A DNA stretch of 64,000 nt from Pontederia crassipes. Its lineage: Eukaryota > Streptophyta > Magnoliopsida > Commelinales > Pontederiaceae. Below the pieces are notes generated by a model, which did no database searches, was not told the DNA's origin, and was given only the letters and a program-made list of their open reading frames with translations. Location of the stretch: contig JAUKPH010000018.1 of assembly GCA_030549335.1 (NCBI GenBank), positions 8,928,001-8,992,000 on the forward strand, given 5' to 3'. Below are positions 21,091 to 32,474 of the stretch, piece by piece (within the stretch, counting starts at the first letter, position 1; each line of letters starts with the position of its first letter). The translations under genes were made by a program, and so were the position numbers.

Positions 21091-21959
21091 TTTTATCACA
21101 CTCACATAATCGGGGACATGTAGACATATAAATACACGTATATACTTATTCTTATATATAATAAGTACACATATACATATTATTATCACTTAATCTCGCA
21201 CATATAAACATATACATACATATATATACTTGGAATACGTATATATATACATGTTATCTATATATGTCTCGCACATATATAGACATATACATACACGTAT
21301 ATACTTATAATACATATAGATAAACACATTGTTGTGACTTAATCTCTCACATGTAGACATATACATATGCATATATATATATATATATACAATTTTGTTA
21401 TATACACATATACATATAGACTTATAATTTTATGTACGTACATGAATAATTATATATGCATTCCATAATTTTTAGATTGTGAGAAGGAAACAAAACAACT
21501 AGAACGGGACATAATGTGATGAGACGCTATCTTGATAAAGAAAATTACATACATATAATAGAAAATTAGAATATAGAAAATCACTTAGCGTCGCCCTAGC
21601 GTCTCCTGAGACGCTAGGTTAGCGGAGACACTACTACGACGCTATTGTGTCACTATAGTGTCTTAGCGATGCATTAGCCTCTCTATAGCGCCGCATTAGC
21701 CAACTTTTTATTACCCTCACTTAATCGGGCACATATTGATATATAAATATACATATATAACTTATGCACATATACATATTATTATGACTTAATCTCGCAC
21801 ATATAATATTAAATTAGGAAGAAAATTCGATATAACATCCCTACAGCCTCGAAATAGCGTCTCGACTCTGGCTCCTCCGTAGCATCTAAGTAGCATCACA
21901 TTTGGATGAGGCGCTAAATACTTAACTCAAATCCCTAACCCCTCTTCTGCATTTTCACT

Positions 21960-22540
21960 ATTTATTGTTACCGCTCGCCGATTTTCATCGCGACCAATGA
22001 CACCCTCCGCTCCGACGCCCAATGTTTGACGCCCGTTGTTCCGACGATCGCTGCTCCGACGCCCGACGCTTGACCCCGAGCCCTCTTTGAACTTGCCGTC
22101 TCCGCCCGCTGCTTCGATGCCCGACCCGCCCTCGTCGAACTCGTCATCTTCGCCCAATGCCCGACCTCGCCCTTGTCAAGCTCGCTGCGTTTTCCTTCGA
22201 TTCGCCCTGCGCCGACCTCTGCCGCGCACCATCCGCCTCCTCCGTCGTCATTCACCCCCGCCTCCTCTGCCGCCATTCGCCTCATCCGTCGCCATTCACC
22301 TCCTCCGCCTCCACCTCCAACCTCCTCTGCCGCCATCATCCTCTACCGCCCTACGCCTCTTCCGCCGCCTTCTGCCTCTGACGCCTCCTCCGCCACCATT
22401 CGCCTCCACCGCCATCCGCCTCCGCCTCCTCCGCTCGTCGACTGTGCTCTTCCATCCGGTGCCAGCCATCGCCCATCGCCATCCTCCACCGCTTACCCTC
22501 CTCTATCGCCCGCCGCCATCCTTCTCCGGTTAAGAAGGTA
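21960..22540 (+). promoter_or_regulatory. GC-rich leader of CACTA-2 (Spm control-region-like)
   Basis: A strongly pyrimidine- and CpG-rich block of degenerate 'cgcctccgccgccattcgcctc' and 'cgacgcccgac' repeats lies between the AT-rich end region and the transposase. It ends near a splice-donor-like 'aaggtacgag' (22534-22543). In maize En/Spm the untranslated first exon is a GC-rich, methylation-controlled region; the position here is the same, so the same role is inferred. Proline/serine-rich open frames of 137 and 165 codons overlap in different frames, which argues against a protein. Confidence 0.6.
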
Positions 22541-22544
22541 CGAG

Positions 22545-22760
22545 CCCACCACCATGCATGTTAAGTTAATTACTAATGCATGTTAAGTTAATTACTAATG
22601 CATGTTAAGTTAAATACTACTTAATTACTTGAAACTACTATTGTTAAGTTAGTTATGAGTTAATTACTAGTGTAGGTTAACTTAATTACTAGTTAAGTTA
22701 ATCTTTAAGTGAATTACTAGTTAATTACTTGAAACTAATCTAAGGATTGCTATTTTTTAA
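22545..22760. repeat. TTAAGTTAATTACTA short repeats
   Basis: 'catgttaagttaattactaatg' is repeated three times in tandem (about 22554-22615), followed by looser variants to about 22760. It lies in the probable first intron of the CACTA-2 transposase gene. Confidence 0.8.
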
Positions 22761-23037
22761 TCCAATATCATGTTAAGTTAGGGTAAATGCATGAGCAGAA
22801 CAAATTTGTTCCATGATTACGAGTTAATAGAAATAAAATACTAATAGATTTTTTTTCATAATTCTAGTACCTATTTTTTATATGTTCTCATAAATTTTAC
22901 TAAAGATGTACATCGACATTCTTGGTAATAAAATGAGATTATGAAAAGACAATGAAGTACTTCAAACATGTGATTTTGGACTTCGTAACTTCAAAATCAA
23001 ATGTTTCAAGTACACAAATTTATTGACATATGGCTTA

Positions 23038-24330
23038 ATGTTGTTCGTTACAAAAATAACAAAGCCAGATCGTAGTTGGATTCGTCGTTGGAAGGTTAAA
23101 CGTGGCGTTATAACTTAAGAATATAAGGATGGTGTTGATGAATTCATTAATGTGGCATATCAAAATGAATGTGTCGCTTCTTCATATGGAGAAATCTTAT
23201 GTCCATGTCGGAAGTGCAAATGTTATCAGTTGAAAGTAAGATATGATGTGCAGAAGGATTTATTTTACAATGATTTCTTACTGGCATACACAAATTGGTT
23301 ATTTCATGGCGAAGAAAGATAGGCTAAAGAGACAACTAATGTAGATACCAATGTGGGCGACTCGAGCAATCCGTACAGGGACATGATACGAGATGCAATG
23401 TTAGGAGAAAATATTGGAGAAACATTGATTGAAGAAGACCCGAATCCTTCGGCTTCTAAATTTTATAATCTTCTCGAAGAAGTAGATGAACCTTTATGGG
23501 ATGGATGCATGAAGCAAACCACACTTTCTACAGTGGCACAACTAATGAACTTGAAATCAGAATTTAATATGAGCGAAAGTTATTTTGATTGGATGCTTTC
23601 CATTATTATAACTATGCTTCTATCTTTAGAGAAATTACTGGACATTTTTATAAGTGCAAAAGATTGATGAGAGATTTAGGGTTGGAATATCAAAAGATTG
23701 AGGCATGTCACAATCATTGCATGTTGTATTACAAGGAAAGCAACTCGCTTCTGAGTTGTTCTATTTGTGGCGAGCCCATATACAAGCCGAAAAAGAATTC
23801 TCAAAGTTAAAAAAAAAATGTGGCAAATGCAATATTCAGATACTTTCCCATTGTTCCAAGATTACAATGACTATTTCTTTCTAAAAAAACTGCATCATTT
23901 ATGAGATGGCACAGAGAAGGGGCACGTGATGATCGAAATTCCATTATACATCCTTCGGATGCGAAGGCATGGAAACGATTTGATGCACTTCATCCGACTT
24001 TTTCTGCAAAATCATGCAATGTTAGATTAGGACTTTGCACCGATGACTTCAACCCATTTGGCTCATCGAGTACTGTTTATTCGTGTTGGCCGGTTTTTGT
24101 GACACCTTATAATTTGCCTCCAAGCATGTGTATGAGACGAGAGAACATATTGCTTATATGTATGATCCCGGGTCCTTGATCTCCTAGTGAAAGTTTAGAT
24201 GTTTACTTAAGAATTGATGAACTCAAGATGTTGTGGGAGGATGGCGTGGTTACCTATGACAAATCTAAAAGAAAAAAATTATCTAAAAAGATAATGAATC
24301 CCGTAGTTCTTATAATGACACAAGCTTCTT
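23038..24330 (+). pseudogene. TNP2-like CACTA transposase, N-terminal part only
   Basis: From the ATG at 23038 the frame has a transposase-associated N-terminal domain: PDRSWIRRW, then a C-P-C-x2-C motif (LCPCRKCKC) at about 23203-23225, and LAYTNWLFHGEE. The Transposase_21 region follows: LEEVDEPLWDGC, then after a frameshift near 23600 GLEYQKIEACHNHCMLYYKE, a SCSICGEPIYK zinc-ribbon-like pair, MRWHREG, CNVRLGLCTDDFNPFG, TPYNLPPSMCM and RIDELKMLWEDGV. In-frame stops lie near 23119 and 23321. The protein stops near 24330, about 400 residues into a family usually of 700-1000 or more, so the catalytic acidic residues farther on are missing. Product: inactive transposase relic. Confidence 0.85.
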
Positions 24331-24375
24331 ACTTTTCTTTAGTTATATATGGTTACCGATAATAAAACAAGATTG

Positions 24376-26270
24376 TTACTTTTTTTCAGTCATGGTTACT
24401 AGAGGTTGAGCATCAAGCTCATCTCGCTCTTCTAAGCGTTCAGTCCTGATGAGTCAGCCATCACAACCACCAGGTAATATATTTATTGTCAGTTGCTTAT
24501 TTATAGTTGATTATAATAGTTAAATTCGTGTTTTAATAATATCGCTCCGCCGCCGATGGGGCACGTAGCCGGATCGTCACATAGTAGGCGATCCATTGGT
24601 GGGTCGGCTCCATGTACTAGGTACATAGTAGAAGATAGAGTTTTCTAAATATTTTATTTTTGTGACAGTTGCTACGCCACCGATAGCACAAGCACCTGGC
24701 TCGTCACAATTTGACGAGAGGACTATCACAGATCATGACGTAGTAGACATCACTCGAGGTGAGAACATTACTGTACATATATTAATTATCACTACTTTAA
24801 TTTGGTATGACACTAATGATTTATTTTGTATTAGGGCCCGTAGATGACGTCGGACCTTCTCAGCCTACCCCAGCTGTACCGGATGATGATTCCTCTTCGA
24901 GTGATGAAGAAAGATTACACGATAATGGAGTGGTCACCATGAATAATATTGCTTGACCGTAAGTTAAATAAGTTGTAAAAATTTTATTATAGTTTTGGTT
25001 ATTATTGAAAATTAATTCTTTTTTGTAATTGACAGGACCACTTTCATACCCGTTAGTACCGTGCGGGATGTCAGTGCTCTTGTTCTTTCCCACTTGCCGG
25101 AAGGGTCAGGATCCTGGAAAGATATCCCAATACAAGTGCGGGATAACATCTTTCGATCCTTTACGGTACGGATTCTATTTGGGTTACATAATTTGTTTTA
25201 TATTATTTTAAAATTACTAAGTTTCACAAGGTTGTCACTTCTGCTGGCCTGACTTTGGAGCAGGGCATAAAATGATGCTCAAGGCATATTAGGCACTCGG
25301 TTTGGGAGTCCTTATGTAGGTAGTGGTAAGTATGTTTACTTTTAAATTATTTTTATTAAATTTATAGTTTTTCAAAGTCTAAGTATTTGATATTCATAAA
25401 GGACGGATGAACGATGGCAAAGGAAGTCGGAAAAGGCAAGAGTTAACCGACTTCTGAAGCTCGAGGACCGCACATAGGGGGCCCAATGCGATTTGACGAG
25501 CATCGACGGCACATTGTATTTTACATACAAATTTAATTTTTTTATCAAACTTTTGACTTATACTTATTTTATAAAATTTGAAACTTTATCACAGGAGGAG
25601 AAAGAAGGCGGTCCCGTGGACTTTCGCGTGGTCTATGAGGCCACACATAAGATCCGAAAGACAAACGACTTGGTCACACCCACTGCTCGTAGGCTTCTAG
25701 TAAGTCTCATCACATGTTCATTTGATTGTTGACGTTAGTGCACTATTTTTGAAATGTGCAATGTTTAAATTTTTTAGGATGAATATAATGTGAAAATGGC
25801 TAAAAGTATGGAGATGATCCGAGTACTCAGCCACCAGGTAATGTTTCTTGGAAGTGATGTCATGTTTTTAATTTATATGTTTTTTGATATATAATTTATA
25901 TTCATATGATTGTAATATTTTTCTATTTCATAGAGGACCCTATTGTTTGGGAGGAGGTGACTGACACGACACGAGGAGAATACTTGCGTGGCCTCGGCAC
26001 AGCCGCTCAGGTACCTATGAGGAACGGAGGATATGCAGGTGGCCCATCTGCTCCGAGCTCATCCGTTGCATCTGATACAACGCAGCTATCAGAGCATATA
26101 TCACAATAGGTGTCGCAGTAGGTGTTGCAACAGCTGGCTCCACTATTGCTGACAATTCAGGGATTGATCCCGACACAAAATCCATCATCGCGAGGCCATG
26201 GACCTAGCATGTCTGGATCGAACGTCCAGAACGACAACAATAACTCCCAAGATAGAAACTATATTTTTGT
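24376..26270 (+). pseudogene. TNPA-like (Transposase_24 type) gene of CACTA-2, multi-exon
   Basis: Exon-like GC-richer blocks lie between AT-rich gaps with GT...AG borders: about 24390-24475 (MSQPSQPP end), 24547-24625, 24668-24765, 24836-24958 (acidic SSSSDEE), 25035-25165 (VRDVSALVLSHLPEGSGSW, IQVRDNIF), 25402-25520, 25596-25702 (EEKEGGPVDFRVVYEATHK), 25777-25842 and 25934-26270 (DPIVWEEVTDTTRGEYLRGL). The reading matches the plant En/Spm second-ORF family, which binds subterminal repeats and shapes the transpososome. The last exon has two TAG codons in the glutamine-rich run (about 26107 and 26119). Exon limits are estimates. It overlaps no host gene. Confidence 0.7.
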
Positions 26271-26479
26271 CACTTATGGACATATTATTTGATATACATA
26301 TAGTTTGTTAGTTCAGTTTATTACCTTTCATATTCTTATCTTAAATATTGTGCATATGATGCTTTCATATTATGCCTGTGATGAATATGAATGCATCAAG
26401 GCATTTATATGCATTATATAATTGTATGGTGTGAGAAGGGAAAAAATGTGGCTGTAATGGGTCAAAAAAATATGTAATT

Positions 26480-26920
26480 AGCACCTCCATAGCGTCACCC
26501 TAACGTCGCAAAAATTGTCGATACTATATTAAATATATCGTCCTTAGCGTCACGTTAGCGTCTCATTTGTGATGCAACAAACATGATGTTAACCTCACAG
26601 AAGCGCCGAAATAGCATCAACTAACACATAATGTTAGCATCTCTTGAGCGCCGGAATAGCGTCTCCTCTGTAGCGCCACTTGAGCGTCGACTTAGCGACG
26701 TCTGTCTACTGCTCCCAGCAGGACACCATGCGTCTTAATAACGTCAAGATAGCATCAATCGTTGCGCTAGTAGCATCTCCTCTTTTGTTGACTCTATTGT
26801 GACGCCAATAGCCATCGACTACCGGCGTCACATTTAAACGGCGCTATTTGGACGCAAAAGTGAAGGCATATGTTCTGGAGACTCAATAGCGCCTCCATAG
26901 CGTCTCGTTACTTGGGTCGC
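26480..26920. repeat. Right subterminal arrays of CACTA-2
   Basis: TAGCGTC/TAGCGCC variants in both orientations up to the terminus; some have decayed (CG to CA or TG), as expected after cytosine methylation. Confidence 0.85.
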
Positions 26921-26943
26921 TATTCTTCGATTTTCTTGTAGTG

Positions 26944-28114
26944 TTAGTTGATATTGTCCTAGTGTAGGGTACTAAGTTGATTTTGACTTAGTGCTTAAAA
27001 ATTTTAACCTCCAATGACATAAGTGGGCTAGACTTAATCTAAGACTGCGGCCTATTCTAGGGTTGCTATGCACCTTGATGTGGATTTTGCCTGAAAGGAA
27101 TGACTATATTCATTGCTCATCTGATGCTTCTTGGCCTTGATAACTGATTGCTTTACAGTAGGAGATTATGTGGTCAGGTAAACCACAATTGTCACACTAG
27201 GTAAGGTTATTATTATGATTACTAGGTATAGATTCTGCATGCACACACGTCAAAAACATTTATGTTGCTCTAGAACTCTTTGTATTTATCCCTCTCTCTA
27301 GCTGAGACTTCATCCTAGTTGTTAGTTCCTGGTGGTTTCTCATATCTAGGTTTCTGCTGATTAGCTCGATCTTATATCCAATTGTGATGGTTGATACAAA
27401 CTTGCTCAATCAATTTGTATTCATCTTCCTAGTTTCTAGTCGTAAAGGTACCACCTGCTATTGAGTCCATAGTACTCTTACATTGAGGAGTAACGTCTCA
27501 ACTACCATCAACTTTTGAAGTACATGGTGAGGGAACTTCCGCGGCACATCCTTAATCTCTCCTAGGCTTCCATATTGACTCCATCTCCCATTGAATGAAG
27601 GATGTGATCTTTCTAGGGGAAAGAAACGATTTAAGAAAGTTGATATAAGCTCCTCCCATGTTTGAATGGTCTCAGGTTCTACAGGCCTAATCCATATCTT
27701 TGCATGATCTCTTAGTGAAAAAGGAAACAATCGAAGCCTGACAGCATCACTTGTGATCGTTACAATTGAATGAGTTACAAATCTCCAAGAAAGTTATCAG
27801 ATGTTGGTTTGGGTGTTGGTGAGGTAGACTAATATGAATGGTGACTTAGGACATATATAAGTGTCGGGTACATCTGGAAGTTGTTCGCTTGAGCATCCGA
27901 TCTGGCTATGCTCGAAGCTAAACCCATGGCATTTGGTGTACAAACTTTTTGTAGCGGTCCCAGGGCATCATGGTTGTTTTCCATTTTGAAGTCTTATCTA
28001 ATCAGTGTAGCCTTCTTCTGAGATGTCCTTGATGAACCCTCATGACTCTCTGATCCGCTCTCTCTCAAGTTCAAGTTTCTGAAATTCCTCCTCCTCACTA
28101 CTAAAAGTTGACAT
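26944..28114 (-). pseudogene. Athila-type gag, N-terminal part
   Basis: A start codon at 28114 (minus) begins MSTFSSEEEEFQKLELERE. A capsid-like core is open at 27458-27730 (FPFSLRDHAKIWIRPVEPET, WEELISTFLNRFFP), followed by a degenerate KFPHH stretch. A zinc knuckle C-D-N-C-G-x4-H-x4-C lies at about 27166-27205. Several stops break the frame. Gag forms the virus-like particle of the retrotransposon. The reading is cut at 26944 by CACTA-2 and resumes at 20179. This is the 5' end of the same Athila element. Confidence 0.85.
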
Positions 28115-28867
28115 ACAAGACAACACTTGGGTGATGGTATTAGTAAAATAGGTCAGAGTAGCAGAAAATAAACAAAAAAAAATGAAAAGAAAGGGAAGAT
28201 CAACAAAAGAAACTTAACGAAAATAACAAAATGAAAATGATGTTTATGAACAATGTGATGTATAAACAATGAGATCAAATCAATCAAGTTGAAGTCTAAA
28301 AACTAATTCAAAAACCCTGCCCAAGAACGATAGCAAGAACTTGATGTGAGTACGTACAGTAAAGGATTGGAATTGGGAGTGTCACAAAATACAAAATATG
28401 ATAGAAAATATTGATTATATGCTAACTCAGTTATATGTGCTCTCGTGGGAGTACTCAGCTCCCTAATAGGGATATTCAGACGTACAATGCCTCCATTCAA
28501 GCTACTTTTGCATAAAATTTTAAAAAATTTATAGTCCCAGCTACACTTTTCTGGCAGTATGCATACAACCATCCTCGTAGTACAGATTGGAATTGAATCA
28601 CAAAGAGAGATTGCTTTATTTTTAAACTTTCATATGAAGGAAGAGGAGAGTTCGATTTAGATGATAAGAAAAGTAAACTGTAGTTACTTAAATCAAGCTT
28701 GCGGGAATGTAATAGTTTTGTGGTTTTCGTTTTGTATATTTTTCTTTTGCTTTTTGTGAAACTCTTTAAACCATTATGCATGGAACTGAAATTCACACTC
28801 TTAAGACCATGTACACTTCGTATACACGTGTAGATCAGATCTGATATCATTGCTTGGCCCGATCTCA
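28115..28867 (-). mobile_element. Probable 5' leader/LTR remnant of the Athila element
   Basis: Sequence between the gag start and the edge of duplicated segment A. A minus-strand TGATATCAGATCTG at about 28838-28851 resembles a degenerate initiator-tRNA-Met primer site, but Athila elements normally use another tRNA, so this is weak. The 127-codon minus-strand open frame at 28497-28880 has no recognised domain and crosses the junction; I do not call it a gene. Confidence 0.4.
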
Positions 28868-29838
28868 GGCAAAGGTACAAGTTAGGAATTTTTATGATGT
28901 CTCAGCCTCTTGTCTCTTGTTGATGCCTATATTTAGTCAACACTATTGTCGATATATTTGCATGTCTGGTACGTGAAAAATAAGTGAACATGCTAATATT
29001 CTAATTAAGCGAGCCAGCTCACATAGTTTTACGCATCTTATCCTTATTATTTTCATTGTTTCTTAATTTTATGCAGTGGGAATAATGTCTTATAAGAATT
29101 GTTGTGTATTGATAAAGGTGTTGTGCACAGTTTAATGAAAACAATGAGATACACCAATTAATCAATGAATATAAAAATTTTTAATTGTTTTCATAACTTT
29201 GTTGTGCTCACAGAACTTCAGGCGAAGTATTTAAATTCAATTTGCTTTACTAACTTTCACCTATAGTTAAAAATTTGAATCAACAATTAGGAGTTTTCAC
29301 TTGATTTCATAAGAATATAGATGAATAAAATTATCAAAATTTTCCAGGTACATGTATCAAATAATTCAATGTAAAATAAATATGTACAGGAATATGTAAA
29401 CTTGTAAGTGTATATCATTATTGGCTGTCCCTATTTATGAGAAAGGTACAAGTTAAGAATCTTAATAATGTCATTAAATATCTTATCGAGTGTATCTTGT
29501 TATTGATACTATCATGTTGTTTATAAATAAAATAAGTACATATGCAAATATCCTAATGAAGTGAGCCAATTAATGGACTCTTCCATTTATTACCCAAATG
29601 ATTTCCATGGTAAGTTTGTGCTGAGGGATTCCTATAGACACCATTATCTCTAGATGTTACACACAAGTTCTTGAACATATTAAATATACAATATGAGTTA
29701 TATCATATATTTGGCAGTCTCTTCATATAGCAATAAATAAAATTTAATATGATGAATTAAGATTGATCCTTATCATTAATATTTCAAGAATGAAGGAATT
29801 CAGAGTTTATTCATTTGATTTCGTAACACATCACCATT
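28868..29838. repeat. Duplicated segment, copy A, left part (diverged repeat units)
   Basis: It starts at AAAGGTACAAGTTAGGAATTTTTATGATGTC. The same block recurs at about 29437, 38046, 38290, 38568, 56523, 58664, 58908 and 59190. The unit includes 'gtgagccaattcattgactcttcca', 'atgatttccatggttagtttgtgc' and 'gggctcacaaaactttatgcat'. Units are several hundred bp and diverged. No protein or transposon termini were recognised. Confidence 0.7.
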
Positions 29839-30754
29839 ATATTTGACAGTGTTATGAAAACATGACTTGCCATCCGACCGGACGACCAACCGGGTTATGG
29901 TTGGACCGGTCTGATCGGATTCAACCGAGCTCAACCAGATTTTATTAAATTAATATTTTAAAATAATTATATATATAATAAATATTACATAATGCTTATA
30001 ATTCATAATAAAATATAATAAACAAATATTTAATTAATATTAATATTCATAAAAAGAGTTTGATTTTTTTTATTAATATAGAATATTAATTTTTTATTTT
30101 ATTCTTCAATACTATTTTAAGGTGATAATATATTAATTAATTTTGACATATATTACTCTCGTGTTTATTTTATTTCTTTACTTTCATTTTAATATTTCTA
30201 TTTTTTTATTTCCATTAATTTCTCTGTCCCCATTAATTCCCATATTTATTTACTTTTTTATAATAAAAAGATATTAGAAATTTTAATATTCATAAAAAAC
30301 TTTAAATTATTATTATTGATATACTATATTAATTCTTTTATTTTATTCTTTGATACTATTTTGTGATGATAATAAATTAATTTAATTTAATTTTTTCATA
30401 CATCACACTTACTTCCTTTTATTTTCTTCTCTATTTTGATTTTAATACTTTCCTTTTTTTTATTTCCATTAATTCCTCTCCCATACTGATTTTCCCACAT
30501 TTATTTCCTTTTTAATTTTTGCCAAGTCTAATTCAAATACTTTCTCATTTTTACCTTCCTCTCTAACTTTTTATTTCCTATTTTTTTTCACTTTAAATGT
30601 TGAACCCAATTTTTCTGATTTAGTGGTTGAACCGGTTTTTGGCCGGTTCAACTTCAATTTCATTTTTTATATTAATTCAGACCGGACCAGCAGCCGGTTC
30701 ACGATTGAACCGGCCGGTCCGGTCCGGTCCGATTTTAATAATCATGATATTTGA
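29839..30754. mobile_element. hAT-type MITE, about 0.9 kb, TSD ATATTTGA
   Basis: The 8-bp duplication ATATTTGA lies at 29839-29846 and 30747-30754. The element ends are CAGTGTTATGAAAAC (29847) and, reverse complemented, CATGATTATTAAAATCGG (30746). Terminal inverted regions are rich in GACCGGTCCGG motifs. The interior is AT-rich and made of two diverged units of about 230 bp (about 30045-30285 and 30287-30515) with 'tttttatttccattaatt'. It has no coding capacity, so it is a non-autonomous element. Confidence 0.75.
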
Positions 30755-30784
30755 TACACATCATATAGGTTAACTATGAAAATC

Positions 30785-30815
<31 letters not shown>

Positions 30816-31815
30816 ATTCGTTTTGTCAAAAATACAAGCATTTTATTGATACAATCCTTTATATATGATAACCAACTAATTCACGTAATTTTTTTATATT
30901 TATGTATAGAAAATGGTGCCTTTATTGATAGAGGTGTTGCACATAAATTACTGAACATCAAATGATTTATGATATCATGCATTTTTCATCTTCTATAATT
31001 CTGCGAAATTCTTAAAACATTTATCCATGTTAGAAAAATTCAATCTAGTGGTGAAACATTTTTCATCTTCTATGATTTTGAAGTGAGGGATTTGTTGACT
31101 TTATTTCAGAACATAGCATTTGGATTGCATTTTAGTGACGTTACTGGATAAAGTATATATCTGCAGGTGCACATGATGCATGCATCTCATGGTTGACGTT
31201 ACATAATGATTGCCAGGCATATGAGAGAATAATGATGCATTCGCCTGATCCTGTTAGCTATTAAGTCATGGAACAATGGGGCATTCATCTGAATGATGAA
31301 ACCAGAGTTGTATTCATAACCACATATGCCCATGCATTTAATTCCTTCTATTCTATCAATTCATTACTCTTGTCATAGAATTCCATGTAATTGAAGCATT
31401 TATATATATTTTGTACTATCACACATATAAATTGTCTCCATTAAAGTAAATTTATTCTTTAGATGAAAAAAATGGTGTGTCAAGAAAAACCATCTTGCAA
31501 GGGCCAATGTGCACCCCCAAAAACAAAATCCCCAAAGTATGCATTCAGCAATGCATTTTGAAATAAGAAAAAAAAAACTCACTTATGATTATTAGGTTTC
31601 TGCATTAGTGATATGGCGAATTTTTTTTATTGGAACTATTTTTATTTCATTTTTAATTTTGTTTCATCCTCAGAAGAGACAAAAGAGCAACCTGTGTTTC
31701 AGAAAACAAAAATCTTTGGAAGGATGAGAACAAAAAACGAATTAATAGGGCATTAAAATCTTTTGGCAGAGGCATTAGTCAAACGTTACGGGCAGTTGTG
31801 CGCAGCACCATTTTC
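30755..31815. repeat. Duplicated segment, copy A, central part
   Basis: It matches 38745-39530 (copy B) and 59385-60164 (copy C), for example 'tgccaggcatatgatgaga', 'cccatgcatttaattcctt', 'tagaattccatgtaattgaag' and 'ctgcattagtg'. An (AT)n run is at 30787-30816. No gene was recognised. In copy A it leads into the zinc-finger gene remnant. Confidence 0.7.
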
Positions 31816-31923
31816 TTTATCGTCTCCATTAATTGATTTGTCAGAGTGATTAACTCTCCAAAATACAAATACGAAATTGGAGATTAATAGTAACAAAAAA
31901 CAAGAAAGAAAACACAACTATCA

Positions 31924-31936
31924 ACTTTATATATAG
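31924..31936 (+). promoter_or_regulatory. Possible TATA box of the zinc-finger gene remnant
   Basis: 'actttatatatagg' lies about 120 bp upstream of the first open coding-like stretch at 32050. It is a consensus plant TATA box by sequence only; nothing else supports transcription. Confidence 0.4.
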
Positions 31937-32049
31937 GAGATAGTACTTGTGGCAAGTGAACCTGTCCTACTCTACTATAAATCATTGCCGTAGCTGAAAC
32001 TTCCCCTTCCTTCCATTGTCACCACCTTGCCATAGCTGAAATTTTCCAT

Positions 32050-32474
32050 TGCCATCCATCCATCCCTTCCACTTTCCACGCCCGACGGAGGCCGCCAGGG
32101 GCCTTCCAGACGACCTGACTTGCCCTTCGTGCGAGTTATCGGACGGCAAACCCGGGGTGCTGAGTTACCGCCGATCTTCGGGCATCCATGCTTCTTCTGC
32201 GAGAGGGAATGTCCTACTATTCAAGATTTCGCAAGGCACATGACCAGCGCTCATCACTCATCACTCAGCACGAGTCCTTCATGGAGAGCCTGGGGCTAAG
32301 GATTGCACCACCAACTCCACCCCGATGAGGTGACGTCTGCCCTGAGGCCGCTGCCGGAGAACGACCCAAAAACATTTGGAATAATCATGGATCACCTGAC
32401 GCACCGAAAAGCTGCTCAGCCTCCACCTGTGATCTACAACTTCGTGGAGATTACTCACCCAGGGCCGGTGCAAC
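32050..32474 (+). pseudogene. C2H2 zinc-finger gene remnant, 5' part
   Basis: One frame runs through 32050-32474 with a single stop (TAA near 32295). It contains a classical C2H2 finger at about 32189-32253: CFFCERECPTIQDFARHM and then TSAHH, giving C-x2-C-x12-H-x4-H. C2H2 fingers bind DNA or RNA; no target can be inferred. After the stop the frame stays open (DEVTSALRPLPENDPKTFGI...). The reading is then interrupted by the LTR at 32475-35017 and continues in the same frame at 35018 when the 5-bp duplication GCAAC is counted once. The plant QALGGH signature is absent. No start codon is obvious. The wider protein is not recognised. Confidence 0.55.

Larger units (their letters stand above)
20180..26943 (+). 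mobile_element. CACTA-2, En/Spm-type element, 6.76 kb, TSD TTA
   Basis: Both ends are visible: left (T)ACTACAAGAAAACTGACG and right (reverse complement) CACTACAAGAAAATCGAAG. TTA flanks it at 20177-20179 and 26944-26946. In order it holds subterminal arrays (20190-20520, 20890-21090, 21580-21690), an AT-rich tract, a GC-rich leader (about 21960-22540), a truncated TNP2-like transposase (23038-24330), TNPA-like exons (24376-26270) and right subterminal arrays (26480-26920). Its layout is that of an autonomous En/Spm, but stops, a frameshift and loss of most of TNP2 leave it inactive. It sits in the gag region of the Athila element. Confidence 0.92.

Noticed and set aside
21968..22586. Overlapping proline/serine-rich (plus) and glycine/alanine-rich (minus) open frames of 123-165 codons
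   Set aside because: All frames of a GC-rich repeat leader are open; none has a domain, and the position fits an untranslated leader.
28303..28880. 127- and 89-codon minus-strand open frames
   Set aside because: They overlap in different frames, have no recognisable domain and cross a repeat junction.
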